From: Muscardinus avellanarius
Taxonomy: Eukaryota; Chordata; Mammalia; Rodentia; Gliridae
Length of the DNA stretch: 64,000 nucleotides
NCBI GenBank assembly: GCA_963383645.1
Contig: OY726576.1
Location: 13,379,659-13,443,658 of the forward strand
Reading direction: 5' to 3'
Below, piece by piece: positions 10,560-21,371 of this stretch. Below the pieces are notes generated by a model that worked only from the letters and a program-made list of their open reading frames with translations, was not told where the DNA came from and ran no database searches. The translations under genes and the position numbers were made by a program. Within the stretch, counting starts at the first letter, position 1; every line of letters starts with the position of its first letter.

Positions 10560-11160
10560 TAGGCACGCCCCACCCCAGGCATGCCGCCTTCCCCGTGAGC
10601 CAGGGCAGCAGCTTTTACGAGACCTCTAATGAGCCAAATACCAAGTAACCTGATGATGTAAAAAGCCACATGTGAAACTCCCGCCTAATAACCGCATGGT
10701 TTATAAGGAAACGAGTCGGCCTCCTCCCGAGCCTCTGGCTTCCTGCCCTCCCCGGAGGCTCAGAGGAGCTTCTCGGGCCAAAGCACGGACCGAGGAGGGG
10801 CTCCATCCTGCCTGCTCCGGATTCCAGAAAGCCTCCCCACTCCAGCCTCCCTCCTCTCTGGCCTCTGCACATCCCTCCAGGCCCTGGGGACCGAGGAGGA
10901 GGAAGATGGGGAAGGGACTTGAGCAGGGAGACAGCCGAAGGGGAAACAAAGAGGAGGAGACCGGGATGGAGACAGCCGGGGGGGCTGGGCTGTTCAGCGC
11001 CTACTGCTCAGAAACTGGGCCAAGGCGGAACCCGCCAAATGAAATCAAGGTCCGCCCCCTCTGTGCTGGGACAGCAGGCCCAGACGCAAAGCTGGGTCTA
11101 GAGGGCCTACTAGGTAGCCACTGCTGACCAGTGTGTCTTGGGGTGAGGGCTCCCCACTTT
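10560..11160. other. Unique GC-rich sequence
   Basis: About 600 bp of unique, purine/pyrimidine-biased GC-rich sequence with several open frames (up to 151 codons, +) and a TTTATAAGG at about 10701. No protein family or splice structure is recognisable; CpG is not enriched as in the 32.8-kb island. Confidence 0.4.
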
Positions 11161-11176
11161 TCTAACTCTCTTTGAC

Positions 11177-11554
11177 CTCTATCTACCTCTGAGCTACAGA
11201 CCCTGCCCTATTTTTCATCCTTTATTTATTTATTTATTTATTTATTTTTTATTTTTTTTTTTTGGTGGTACTGGGGTTCCTGGAAGCCCTCCCTCCGGGC
11301 TACACTCCCAGACCTATTTTATATTTTTGAAACAGGGTCTCTTACACCAGCACGGCTGGCTTCGAACCTGCGCGATCCTCCTGTCTCCGCCTCCCAAGCG
11401 CGGGGATTACAAGCGTGCGCCACCACGCCCGGCGTTTTCATCCTTTATTTTGAAACAAGGTCTTACCAAGTAGCTGAGGCTGGCCTCGAACATGCAATCC
11501 TCCCGTCTCATTCTCCCAAGTCCTGGGGTGACAAGCGCGCCCACCACACTCGGC
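11177..11554 (-). mobile_element. SINE split by a nested S-type SINE
   Basis: The inner S copy (11228-11434) is flanked by a perfect 16-bp duplication, TTTTCATCCTTTATTT, at 11212-11227 and 11435-11450. This is the outer copy's linker in antisense. Confidence 0.95.
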
Positions 11555-11795
11555 CCTGCCGCCGCTTCTTTTTTCCTTCCCTCCCTGCTTCCCTTATAAG
11601 CATTTATCAAGGGCCAGGAATGGTGCTTGGGACACCAAAACGAGCGAGACCACATGCCCCCGGCCTCCCAGAGTTATCACTGTTTCATTTCCCTTTTCTT
11701 TACAAATGCCCCAAAGCTGATGCTTCCTGAGTGCCAGTGTGCTGCTTCCCCTCCTCTCTCCATCCCGCTCCAAGTCTCTCTCCCACTATGATTTA

Positions 11796-11836
11796 TTTCT
11801 CCTCCTCCTCCTCCTCCTCCCCCTCCTCCTTTTTCC

Positions 11837-11871
<35 letters not shown>

Positions 11872-12182
11872 CTTCTCTCTCTCCCTCTCTCTCCCTCTCT
11901 CTCCTCCTCTCTCTCCTTCTCTCTCCCTCTCTCCTTCTCTCTCCCTCTCTCTCTCCCTCTCTCCCTCCTCCTCCTCCTCCTCCTCCTCCTCCTCCTCCTC
12001 CTTCTTCTTCTTCTTCTTCTTCTTCTTCTTCTTCTTCTTCTTCTTCTTTTTCTTCTTCTTCTTCTTCCTTCTCTCTCTCTCCCTCTCTCTCCCTCTCTCC
12101 CTCTCCTCTCTCCCTCTCTCTCCTTCTCTCTCTCCCTTTCTTCTTCTTCTTCTTCTTCTTCTTCTTCTTCTTCTTCTTCTTC

Positions 12183-12224
<42 letters not shown>

Positions 12225-12253
12225 CCTCCCTCCCTCCCTCCCTCTCTCTCTCC
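11796..12253 (+). repeat. 458-bp purine-free compound tract
   Basis: No A or G occurs on the + strand from 11796 to 12253. Blocks in order: (CTC)n, (CT)n with CCCT interruptions, (CTC)n, (CTT)n, (CT)/(CCCT) mixtures, (CTT)n, (CT)n, (CCCT)n. The long open frames (up to 270 codons, Ser/Leu- or Arg/Glu/Lys-only) are translations of this tract. Confidence 0.97.
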
Positions 12254-12449
12254 ACCCCCAATGGTCCTGGGGATGATGGAACCCAGGGCCTTGCACATGC
12301 TAGACAAGAGCTCATCCACGGAGCTCCATCCCAACCCCTCTCCCACAATAATTTCATCTGCTCCCCCCCCATTTCAAGTCTGTCTTCCCCAGCATCCTCC
12401 TCTCCCTCTGGAACTAGCAGGCTGCTCTCCATCTCAAAAGCCACCTCCT

Positions 12450-12664
12450 CTAAGCCGGGCGTGGTGGCGCACGCTTGTAATCCCCGCATTTGGGAGGCTG
12501 AGACAGGAGGATCACACAGGTTCGAAGCCAGCCTCAGCTACTTAGTGAGGCTCTCAGTAACTTAGTGAGACTCTGTTTCCAAAAATAGGTCTGGGGGTAT
12601 AGCCCGGAGGTAGAAAGCCTCTGGGTTCCACCCTCAGTACCACAAAAACAAAACAAAAAAACAA
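12450..12664 (+). mobile_element. SINE (B1-dID), D1, with intact target duplication
   Basis: Flanked by identical TCAAAAGCCACCTCCT at 12434-12449 and 12665-12680. A short linker deletion (TTTCCAAAAATAGG) is present. Confidence 0.95.
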
Positions 12665-12784
12665 TCAAAAGCCACCTCCTGGAAACAAGTATTTTCCCTC
12701 TTTAGCTTTTCATTCATAATTTTTTTAAAGAAAATGCAACAGATAAGTTTGATCCCCTCTTTCTCCTAACTTTTCTGTGATTCT

Positions 12785-13485
12785 TCTGATAACAGGAATA
12801 GAGTGTCTCCTCTGTGCCGGGCTCTGTCCTAGGCCCTTACCTCATTTAATCCTCCCTGCAACCTTGGCGGTCAGCACTACTGTGCTGCTGTTTGTTCAGG
12901 GTTCTTCCTTCTCCACCTTAGCGGTCAGCACTATTGTGCTGCTTGTTCGCAGCTCTTCCTTCTCCTCCAGCCCTTGCCCTGGTTCACTGTGGGTGGGGAA
13001 GTCATTAGCTCCAGCCCTGTGACTTGTTTTGGCCAATGGAATGTGGGTGGAAGCAACGTGACAGTTGTGAGCCCAAGACTTAAGAAAGCATCATGTGTTC
13101 CTACTTGCCACTCTTATGCGTGTGACTTGTGCCAAGAAAAGAACACACCTTGCATGGTTGCTGGTGGAGACACGTGGAACAGACATGAATCCAACCCTCA
13201 GCCTGGAACCCGGCCCAGCAGGGCCACACAGCCAACTCGAGACTCGTGAGCAAAAAATAAGGGCTTAAGGTCGAAAGCCCCTGAGCCTGGGGTGTTTGTT
13301 ACCCAGCATTAGGACAGAAACTGCTAACTATTACAATGGTCATTTTCCATTTTGCACAGGAGGCAAGTGAGGCCCGCAGAGGTGAAGTAACAGTTCAAAG
13401 ATTAGTAAGTAGTAAGAGTTGGTACTAGCACGCAAATCCGAACAATTTGGCTGCAGTCCCACCACTCTATGCTGACTCTCAGATT
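12785..13485 (-). mobile_element. MIR split by an MLT1-type LTR
   Basis: MIR 3' part at 12785-12885 ('GTGCCGGGCTCTGTCCTAGG', CTCATTTAATCCTCCCTGCA) and core at 13340-13480 (GAGGCAAGTGAGGCCCGCAG, AGTAACAGTTCAAAGATTAG), both antisense, surround an LTR. Confidence 0.7.
12890..13338 (+). mobile_element. MLT1J/K-like LTR
   Basis: Landmarks: TTTTGGCCAATGGAATGTGG, 'GTGACAGTTGTGAGCC', 'AAGAAAAGAACACACCTTGC', 'CTCGTGAGCAAAAAATAAGG', GTTTGTTACCCAGCATTA. The start is unclear; the segment 12886-12960 contains a local duplication (GCGGTCAGCACTA...GTGCTGC, twice, 45 bp apart). Confidence 0.65.
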
Positions 13486-13654
13486 GAGAATTAGCATTCT
13501 GAAGCATTCTCGAACACTTTCGTTATATGTGTGCGTCCATTATATATTATATATGTACCCAAAACACACAGGTAAATAACACATCTATACACACATATAC
13601 ACATGTACATAAATTCAAACATATGTATGTATATAAACACTATATTATTTTGCT

Positions 13655-13736
13655 TTTTTTTTTTTTTTTTGGTGGTGGTACTGGGGATTGAAGCCAGGGG
13701 CATTCTACCTCCAAGCTACATCTTCTACTCTGTATT
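13655..13736 (-). mobile_element. SINE right half only
   Basis: Antisense ID-like half with poly(T) tail; stops before the linker. Confidence 0.8.
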
Positions 13737-13739
13737 ACA

Positions 13740-14480
13740 AAATTACCATCCCCAGAGTCCTACCAATTTGCAGCAGGGTGTGAGATTCGGCAGGTACAAG
13801 AGTATCTGCACCTCCACATCTCCGCTGCGGTGGATGACGCTACAACCCAACGCAGACCGCCTTGCAGTCTGGGACACGCCAGCAACTCATGACTTCTAGA
13901 TGCCCCCTCGCTAGAGGACTGCCCGTGGCCATGAGTCTCCCTCCCTGTATGACTCCTGACCCATCATAGAAGTCTATTCAGCTCAGCCATTTTGAATTGG
14001 GTCCAAAGGGTAGAAGAGATGGAGGCAAGAGAAAGAAGCTGCAGTCCTCGTGTCCTCGAGCCCTGGTTCTCTAGGCTCCAGGTCAAAAGGAGACTTGGGA
14101 GATAAAGGGCAGGGAGGGAGAAGGGAGGGAAGGGCTCCAGCGAGGAGGATGGTGTGGAGTATATTCTCGAAGCTTCTTCTGGGGCAGGTGAGTTGGGAGG
14201 AAGGTGTGCACTGTAAGGTTCTCTCCGCAGGTGAAAGGGTCGTGCAAACCCACATCATGCCCTCCTGACAAAGAGGCCTGCCTCCGCCGTCCACCCACCC
14301 ACTGCGCCTGCGCGCCTTGGTCTATTCTGATCACACCTAAATTCTCCGATTCCATCCATTGGCTTTGTTCGCTCCTAGTTTGCATCCCCGATACAAAGAG
14401 CACTGGCCAGTACTGGCGCAGTGACGACTCAGTGCTTACTGAGTGAATTCATGGGTGAATCTCACTTGCTACACACAGAG
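13740..14480. other. Unique sequence
   Basis: About 740 bp of unique sequence. It contains an isolated NRF1-like string (CTGCGCCTGCGCGCC, about 14303-14317) but no CpG island around it. No gene supported. Confidence 0.45.
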
Positions 14481-14486
14481 AATTTT

Positions 14487-14917
14487 ATTTATTTATTTAT
14501 TTATTTATTTATTTTGGCACTAGGGATTGAACTCAGGGGCATTCTACCTCTTAGCCACACCCCCTGGTCCTATTTTATTTTTATTTTTATATTTATTTAT
14601 TTATTGGTGGTACTGGGGTTCCTGGAAACCCTTCTACCTCCGGGCTACACTCCCAGACCTATTTTATATTTTTATTTGGAAACAGGGTCTCTTAAACCAG
14701 CGAGGCCGGCTTCGAACCAGCGCGATTCTCCAGTCTCCGCCTCCCAAGCGCGGGGATTACAAGGGTGCACCACCACGCCCGGCTGTTTTTATTTTGAAAC
14801 AGGATCTCAGTAGGTGGGTGAGAGTCTCACCACTTGCTGAGACTGTCCTCAAACCTGCGATCTTACTATCTCAGCTCCCAAGTATTATGATGACAAGTGT
14901 GTACAACCATGCCCGGC
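14487..14917 (-). mobile_element. SINE split by a nested S-type SINE
   Basis: Outer old copy with an S-type copy at about 14600-14783 in its linker. The outer copy is flanked by related strings ACACAGAGAATTTT (14474-14487) and ACACAGAGGATTTT (14921-14934). Confidence 0.9.
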
Positions 14918-14934
14918 TTCACACAGAGGATTTT

Positions 14935-15425
14935 TAACAGGAGACAAAAGGCATTATAGAAGCCCCGCATTTATTATTCTTCCTGGACTTGTTACCAACC
15001 CCTGCACTTAAACCCTTTGCCAAGTCTGAAACCACAGCCTGTCTCCCATAACAAACCTAGTGTCTGTCTCTTTTCCCCTCCCTATTCACAGCACCTTCCT
15101 CCTCCTCCCCCTCCTCTTCCCTCTCTCCCATCCTCACACCACCAGACAGCGCCGTCCGCCCTTTGGCCAGCCTGGAGGTCTGGGCCTCAGTCCCTTCCTC
15201 CCTTTTTACTTCACAAGCACATTCCTGGCAGCCTTTGAAACTCTTCATGTAAAAACCACGGTTTCGCCTTCGCCCTGCCTCCCCTCTGAAGCCCCACCTA
15301 TGGGCCACTTCTTCAGAAGCCAACCCACCCTACCAGCCCCACTGTTCCTCATGGGCCTTCCAGGCTGCCCTCAGCCACCCGCATCCCACTTCCGCCTAGA
15401 CCTCTTCCTCCCAGACTTGTCTGTG

Positions 15426-15430
<5 letters not shown>
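14935..15430. other. Unique pyrimidine-rich sequence
   Basis: About 500 bp, C/T-rich on the + strand, leading into the (CT)n repeat. No gene supported. Confidence 0.45.

Positions 15431-15434
<4 letters not shown>

Positions 15435-15494
<60 letters not shown>
15435..15494 (+). repeat. (CT)n microsatellite
   Basis: About 30 uninterrupted CT units at the antisense tail end of the next SINE. Confidence 0.95.
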
Positions 15495-15497
<3 letters not shown>

Positions 15498-15499
15498 CC

Positions 15500-15675
15500 C
15501 CCTCCCCCCAGTACTGGGGATTGAACCCAGGGTCATTCTTCTTTATTTTGAAACAGGGTCTCACTGAGTTACAAAAGGCCTCACTAAGTAGTAGCTGAGG
15601 CTGTCTGCGAACCGCAATCCTCTTGTCTCAGCCTCCCAAATTCTGGGATTACAAACTTGCGCCATCACGCCCGGC
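15500..15675 (-). mobile_element. SINE (B1-dID), D2, right half shortened
   Basis: The right half jumps from GGGTCATTCTT directly to the linker, losing the A-box part. Confidence 0.87.
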
Positions 15676-15680
15676 TATTT

Positions 15681-15864
15681 TCTTCTTTTTCAGCAGTACT
15701 AGGGATTGAACCCAGGGTCATTCTACCTCCTAGCTACACCCCCAGCCCAATTTTTTATTCTTTATTTTGATACAGGGTCTCACTAAGTCTGGCCTTGAAC
15801 CGTCAATCTTCCTATCTGAGCCTTCCAAATCCTGGGATTACAAGTGTGCACCACCACACCTGGC
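15681..15864 (-). mobile_element. SINE (B1-dID), old
   Basis: Complete antisense copy with a deletion in the duplicated part of the left half. Confidence 0.87.
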
Positions 15865-15949
15865 TAAGAAATTTTCTTATGTTTTTGTATGTGGTTTTTT
15901 ATGATACTCCCAGCCCTTTTTGTTTTTTGTTTTAAAATAGGGTATCTCG

Positions 15950-16160
15950 GCCAGGCGTGGTGGCGCACGCTTGTAATCCCCGCGCTTGGGAGGCGGAGAC
16001 AGGAGGATCGTGCTGGTTCGAAGCCAGCCGTGCTGGCGTAAGAGACCCTATTTCAAAAATATAAAATAGGTCTGGGAGTGTAGCCCGGAGGAAGGAGGGC
16101 TTCCAGGAACCCCAGTACCACCAAAAAATAAAAAATAAATAAAAAATAAAAATTAATAAA
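15950..16160 (+). mobile_element. SINE (B1-dID), S type
   Basis: Left-half arms AAGCCAGC/GCTGGC preserved; ends CCAGGAACCCCAGTACCACC with an (AAAAAT)n tail. Confidence 0.92.
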
Positions 16161-16400
16161 AGCTATAAACTTTTAACAAGACTGATAAGGGTAAGAAGAA
16201 AAAAACCCCACAAATATTGCCAGTATCAGGACTAAAACCAGGGACGTTTTGTTCCTGCAGTCACTTAGAGGGAATATTATGAACAGATTCCTATCATAGA
16301 AGAAGTGGACCAATTTCAACCTACCAAGGCACCAAATTTCAACTAAGGTGAAATCATCTCAATAATCCTATTTAAAATTTCATTTCAAAAGTTAAATCTA

Positions 16401-16610
16401 AGCCAGGCATGGTGGCACATGCTTGTAATCCCAGCATTTGGGAGGCTGAGACAGGAGGACCATGATTTGTGGACAGCCTCAGCTACTGAGTGAGGCCCTC
16501 TGCAATTGAGTGAGACACTTTCAAAATCAAGGATAAAAAAATAGGGCTGGGGTGTAGCTCGGAGGTAGAATGCCCCTGGGTTTTATCTCTAGTATCGCAA
16601 AAAAAATTTA
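16401..16610 (+). mobile_element. SINE (B1-dID), D2, in the L1
   Basis: Complete copy inserted in the L1 ORF2 region; tail AAAAAAAATTTAAATAAAAT. Confidence 0.9.
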
Positions 16611-16629
16611 AATAAAATAAAATAAATCT

Positions 16630-16827
16630 AGCAGGCATGGTGGGTTACTCTTGTAATCCCAGTACTTGGGAGGCTGAGACAGGAGGATCGCAGGTTCAAA
16701 TTCAGCCTCGGTAATTTAGCAAGGCTTCAGCGACCTAGTAAGACCCTGTTTCCAAATAAGAGATAAAATTGGGGGTATAGCTTGGAGGTGGATTGCTTCT
16801 GGGTTCAAGCCCCAGAACCAAAGGACA
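16630..16827 (+). mobile_element. SINE (B1-dID), old, in the L1
   Basis: Complete diverged copy, inserted just after the preceding one's tail. Confidence 0.87.
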
Positions 16828-17068
16828 AAACAATTAAAATTGTCATTTAAATCTTCTGAAAAAGAAACCTTCAGGTCCAGATGGTATCACTAAAGAATTC
16901 TAACAGAATTCTTTCTAACTGGAGGATTTAATGCCAATTTTATTTAATCTCTTCCAGAAGACAGAAGAAATGAGAACATTTTCCAACTCGTTTTATGAGG
17001 AAAATATTACCCTAATATCAAAATCGAACACTGTACCAAAAAAAGACAATGAAAAAGAAAAGAGAGAG

Positions 17069-17069
<1 letters not shown>

Positions 17070-17131
<62 letters not shown>
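17070..17131 (+). repeat. (GA)n microsatellite
   Basis: About 30 GA units replacing sequence within the L1 RT region. Confidence 0.95.
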
Positions 17132-17134
<3 letters not shown>

Positions 17135-17180
17135 GATTTGCAGATCGATATCTCTCATGAAATTAGATGCCAAAGTCTTT

Positions 17181-17336
17181 TGGGGGGGGGCAAAGGAGTA
17201 CTGAAGATTGACCGCAGGGGCATTCTACCTCTGAGCTGTACCCCTAGCCCTATTTTATTTTTTAGCTTGAGTTTTTGGGGGGGTTCTTTTTTGATACTGG
17301 GGATTGAAACAGGGTGTTGTGTGATTGCACCTGGCT
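17181..17336 (-). mobile_element. SINE with internal deletion and clear target duplication
   Basis: Flanks AGATGCCAAAGTCTTT (17165-17180) and AGATGCCAAAATCTTT (17337-17352) are L1 sequence duplicated on insertion. Most of the left half is lost. Confidence 0.88.
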
Positions 17337-17510
17337 AGATGCCAAAATCTTTAACAAAATATTAGCAAACTGAATCCAGCAATGCATGAAAACAATTACA
17401 TGCCATGACCAGGTGGGATTTATTTTAGAGTATAGATTGGCTCAATACTCAACTAATTAAAAAATCAATTTGCCAAATCCAATACCAATTTATGATTTTA
17501 AAAACCCTCA

Positions 17511-18390
17511 GCTGGGTGTGATGGCGCATGCCTGTAATTCCAACACTTAGAGGCTGCAACAGACGGATGGCGGGTTCGCAGCCAGACTTGGCACCTTAGC
17601 GAGGCCATCCGCAACTTAGTGAGACCTTGTTTCAAAAAAAATAATAATAATAATAAGCCGGGCGTGGTGGCGCACGCTTGTAATCCCAGCATTTGGGAGG
17701 CTGAGACTGGAGGATCGCAGTTCACAAACAGCCTCAGCTACTTAGTGAGGCCCTCCGCAACTCAGTGAGACCCTGTTTCAAAATAAAAAAAATAATAATA
17801 AAATAAAATAAAAAGGAAGCCGGGTGTGGTGGCGCATGCTTGTAATCTCGGCAGAGTCAGGAAGATTGCGGTTCACAGACAACCTCAGGTACTTAGCGAG
17901 GCCCTTTGCAACTCAGTGAGACCCTGTTTCAAAAATAAAAAAGACTCGCCGGGCGTGGTGGCGCACGCTTGTAATCCCCGCGCTTGGGAGGCAGAGACAG
18001 GAGGATCGCGCAGGTTCGAAGCCAGCCTCAGCTACTTAGTGAGATTTTCAGCAACTTAGTGAGACCCTGTTTCCAAATAAAATATAAAAAGAGTCTGGGA
18101 GTATAGCCTGGACGTAGGGATCAAGCTCACCTCCAAGCTACACTCCTAACCCCTTGTATTTTTTATTTTGAAACAGGGTCTTGCTAAATTGCTGAGACTG
18201 ACCTTGAACCTGCAATCATCCTGTCTCAGCCCTCCAAGTCCTGGGATTACAGACATACACCACCACACCCAGCTGAGACAAGGTTTCAAAATAAAAAACA
18301 GGGCTGGAGGTTTAACTCAGAGGTAGAATGCCCCTGTATTCAAGTCCCAGGATCTCTAAACAAATAAACAAACAAACAAACAAATAAATA
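17511..18390 (+). mobile_element. Pile-up of six SINE pieces
   Basis: Successive + strand left halves at 17511-17640 (old), 17657-17800 (D2), 17818-17935 (D2, deleted) and a D1 copy 17949-18120; then an antisense piece 18121-18275; then a + strand right half 18276-18360 that probably belongs to one of the first copies. Each join lies in an A-rich linker. Confidence 0.85.
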
Positions 18391-18640
18391 CTGGTGAAAG
18401 AAATTAAAGAGGGTTTAGATAAATGGAGAGACATGTGTTATTTATGGTTTGTAAGAGTTACCATAGTAAAGAGACCAGTTTTCTCAAAAATTATCTCTAA
18501 GTTTAATGCAATTCCTATCAAATTTCCAAAAATATTTTTGTAGACATAGACAAGTATATTCTAAAATTCATATAGAAAGGCATAGACACTATAATAGATA
18601 AGACAATTATGTAAGAGAAGAAATAAAGTGAATTGGAAAT

Positions 18641-19037
18641 GGCTGGCACACGCCTATAACCCAAGTACTTGAGAGGCTGAGACAGGAGGATCACAGGTTT
18701 GAGGCCAGCCGTGGCAATCACGGAAGACCTTGTTTCAAAATAAAAAGTAAGCCAGATGTGGTGGCACACGCTTGTAATCCCTGTACTTGGAGGGCTGAGA
18801 CAGGAGGATTGCAGGTTCACGGCCAGCCTCAGGTACTTAGTGAGACTCTCTGCAACTTAGTGAGATCTTGTTTCAAAATAAAGAATAAAAATATAGGATC
18901 GGGGGTGTAACTTGAAGGTTGAATGTCCCTGGATTCAATCCCCAGTACTGCAAGAAAAAAAAAAAAAAAGTAAAATCATGCTGGGGTGTAACACAAAGGT
19001 AGAATGCTCTTCAGCTCAATACCCAGTACAAAAATAA
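18641..19037 (+). mobile_element. Old SINE split by a nested old SINE
   Basis: Outer left half 18641-18749 and right half 18972-19030; inner complete copy 18750-18968. Confidence 0.85.
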
Positions 19038-19185
19038 TAATTTAAAATAAGAAAGAGAGGAATCGCTATCTGATTTCAGAACTTGTTATATAGTGACACT
19101 GGCAAAGGGACAAACACATAGATCCATGTGACAGAATAGAGATCCCAGAAATCGATGCACCCAAACACGCTCAATTGATTTGATT

Positions 19186-19420
19186 TGATTTATTATTTAT
19201 TTATTTATTTATTTATTTTGCGGTACTAGGGATGGAACTCAGGGGCATTCTACCTCTGAGCTACACCCCCAGCCCTATTTTTTATTTTATTTTATTTTAT
19301 TTTGAAACAGGGCCTCACTGAGTTGCAAAGGGCCTCACCAAGTAGCTGAGGCTGTCCGCGAACTGCGATCCTCCTGTCTCAGCCTCCCAAATGCTGGGAT
19401 TACAAGTCCCATGCCCGGCT
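19186..19420 (-). mobile_element. SINE (B1-dID), D2, in the L1
   Basis: Flanked by TTGATTTGATTT and TTGAATTGATTT. Tail is (TTTA)n, linker expanded as (TTTTA)n. Confidence 0.9.
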
Positions 19421-20097
19421 TGTTGAATTGATTTTTAACAAAAGTACAAAAACCATTCAGTGAAGGAAGACTAGTCTGTTTACAAAATGGTGCCACAGAA
19501 ATTGGCTATCCCATGGGGGGAAAAAATTCAATCCTTAAAACACCATACCTTATACAAAAATTAACTCAAAATGAATCGTGGACTTATATATAAAATGCAA
19601 GCATTTTAGGAGTAAACAGGGAAGTCTTGAGGATCTAGGGCTAGGCAAAGTGTTCTTAGATTTGACACCAAACCCACAATTCATAAGAGGAAATATTAAA
19701 AAATTAAACTTCTTCTGTGAAAGATTCTTTAAGGGGATGAAAAGATAAGTAACAAACTGGGGGAAATGTTTGCAAACCACATATCTAACATCTAAGATCT
19801 AGAATCTATAAATAACCCTCAAAGCTCAAAACTCAAAGATTCCAAAGATAATCCAGTTAAAAAATGAGCTGATATGAGCAGACGTTTCACTAAAGAGGCT
19901 ATACAGATGGCCAATAAAAATAGGGAAAACGTTTGACATAACTGACCGTTAAGGCACTGCAAAGTAAAACCACAATGAGACACTACCACAGGCCTATCAG
20001 AATGGCTCAAAATAAAAAATGGTGACAACATCAAATGCTGGTGAGGATGCACGGAAACTAGAGGGAGGCACAGTCCTCTGACACAGCGACCCATGCA

Positions 20098-20287
20098 CCT
20101 GGCATGGCGGCCCACGCCTGTGATCCCTGTTCTTGGAAGGCTGAGATAGGAGGATCACAGGTTTGAGACCAGTCTCAGCAACTCAGCCAGACCCTGTTTC
20201 CTAATAAGAAATGAACTAGGGCTTTGAGTGCAGCTCAGAGATAGAATACCCCTAGGTACAATCCCCAGTAACACACACACACACACC
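20098..20287 (+). mobile_element. SINE (B1-dID), old, in the L1 3' region
   Basis: Complete copy ending CCCCAGTAACACACACAC. Confidence 0.87.
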
Positions 20288-20958
20288 CATGCAAACTTCC
20301 ATCTAACTCAGCAATTGCACTCCTAGACATCTACCCCAGAGAAATTATATTCACGCAAAAACCTGTATACAAATGTTCATCTCTATTATGTTGACTCTTC
20401 ATGATATTCTAGTTGGAAACAATTCAGATGCCCTTCAACAGGTGAGTGGTCAAAGAAACAGGGGAACATCCAGGCCACTACTCAGCAATAAAAAGGAACA
20501 AACTACTGAAGCATGCGGCAATTTGGCTGACCTTCCAGGGAAGTATTCTGGGTAAACAGAGCTGACCCCCAGAGGCTACACACTATGATTTCCTTCATAT
20601 AACCGCCTCGAAATGGCAAAGCTGTACAGACGGAGAGCCTCTGAGAGGGGCCAGAGGCCAGGGGCGCCAGGAGCGATTGCAGAAGGGTGGCACAGGGATC
20701 TTTAGGGTGACTGAACTGTCCTGCATCTCAGCTGTGGCAGTGATGGGTTGAATCTGCATTTGTGGCAGTTTGCATAGAACTAAACACACATAGGCGCCAA
20801 TGGAATAGACCACTGCATAGTACCACCGTCAGTTCCCTGTATCCTGCTCCAGTTATGCACGAGGTCACTATTGGGGGAAACTGGGTAAAGATTGTTTGGT
20901 ATTATTTCTTAACCCTTCACATGAATCTATAATCATCTCAAAAATAAAAGCTCATTTT

Positions 20959-21147
20959 AGCTGGGTGCAGTGATGCACTCGTGTAATTTTAGGATTTGGG
21001 AGGCTGAGACAGGAGGATCGCAGATCCCAGGCTAGTGTGTGGTAACTCAGCAAGACCCTGTTTCAAAATAAAATAGGGCCAGGGGTGGGGAGTGGCTCAG
21101 TGGTAGAACTCCCCTGGGTTCAATCCCCACACACACCCACACACAAG
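20959..21147 (+). mobile_element. SINE (B1-dID), old, at the L1 poly(A) end
   Basis: Inserted directly behind AATAAAAGCT of the L1; ends CAATCCCCACACACACCC. Confidence 0.87.
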
Positions 21148-21371
21148 CTTATTTTATTTTATTTTATTCATTTATTTATTTATTTATTGGTGGTACTGGG
21201 GTTCCTGGAAGCCCTTCTACCTCCGGGCTACACTCCCAGACCTATTTTTACATTTTTATTTGGAAACAGGGTCTCCTAAGTCAGCGCGCGCGGCTGGCTT
21301 CGAAACTGCGCGATCCTCCTGTCTCTGCCTCCCAAGCGCGGGGATGACAAGCGTGCGCCACCACGCCCGGC
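21148..21371 (-). mobile_element. SINE (B1-dID), S type, young-looking
   Basis: Full antisense copy with the GCGCGCGC loop intact and a (TTTTA)n(TTTA)n tail. Confidence 0.93.

Larger units (their letters stand above)
16161..20958 (+). pseudogene. Decayed LINE-1 (L1M type): ORF2 RT region to poly(A) end
   Basis: Interrupted copy of an old LINE-1. Region 16161-16400 and 16830-17070 matches the ORF2 reverse-transcriptase entry: the translated fragment NLFQKTEE...SFYEENITLISK at 16950-17030 fits the conserved L1 RT fingers, and 17340-17500 reads like the following 'LNKILANRIQ...HHDQVGFI' block in broken frame. 18390-18630 matches the ORF2 C-terminal region, and 19050-20095 plus 20288-20958 the distal ORF2/3' UTR, including CTACTCAGCAATAAAAAGGA and a final AATAAAAGCT. 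All frames are broken by stops, a (GA)n run and at least eight SINE insertions. It cannot encode a working protein. Confidence 0.85.

Noticed and set aside
11677..12545. Five long open frames (167-270 codons) on both strands
   Set aside because: They translate the purine-free tract into Ser/Leu-, Arg/Glu- or Lys/Glu-only sequence; the length comes from the absence of stop codons in the repeat.
14303..14317. NRF1-driven second promoter
   Set aside because: The motif is isolated, with no CpG island, GC boxes or splice donor nearby.
16931..17338. Intact reverse transcriptase gene
   Set aside because: Only a short L1 ORF2 fragment is in frame before a (GA)n run and a SINE; other ORF2 parts are in different frames with stops.
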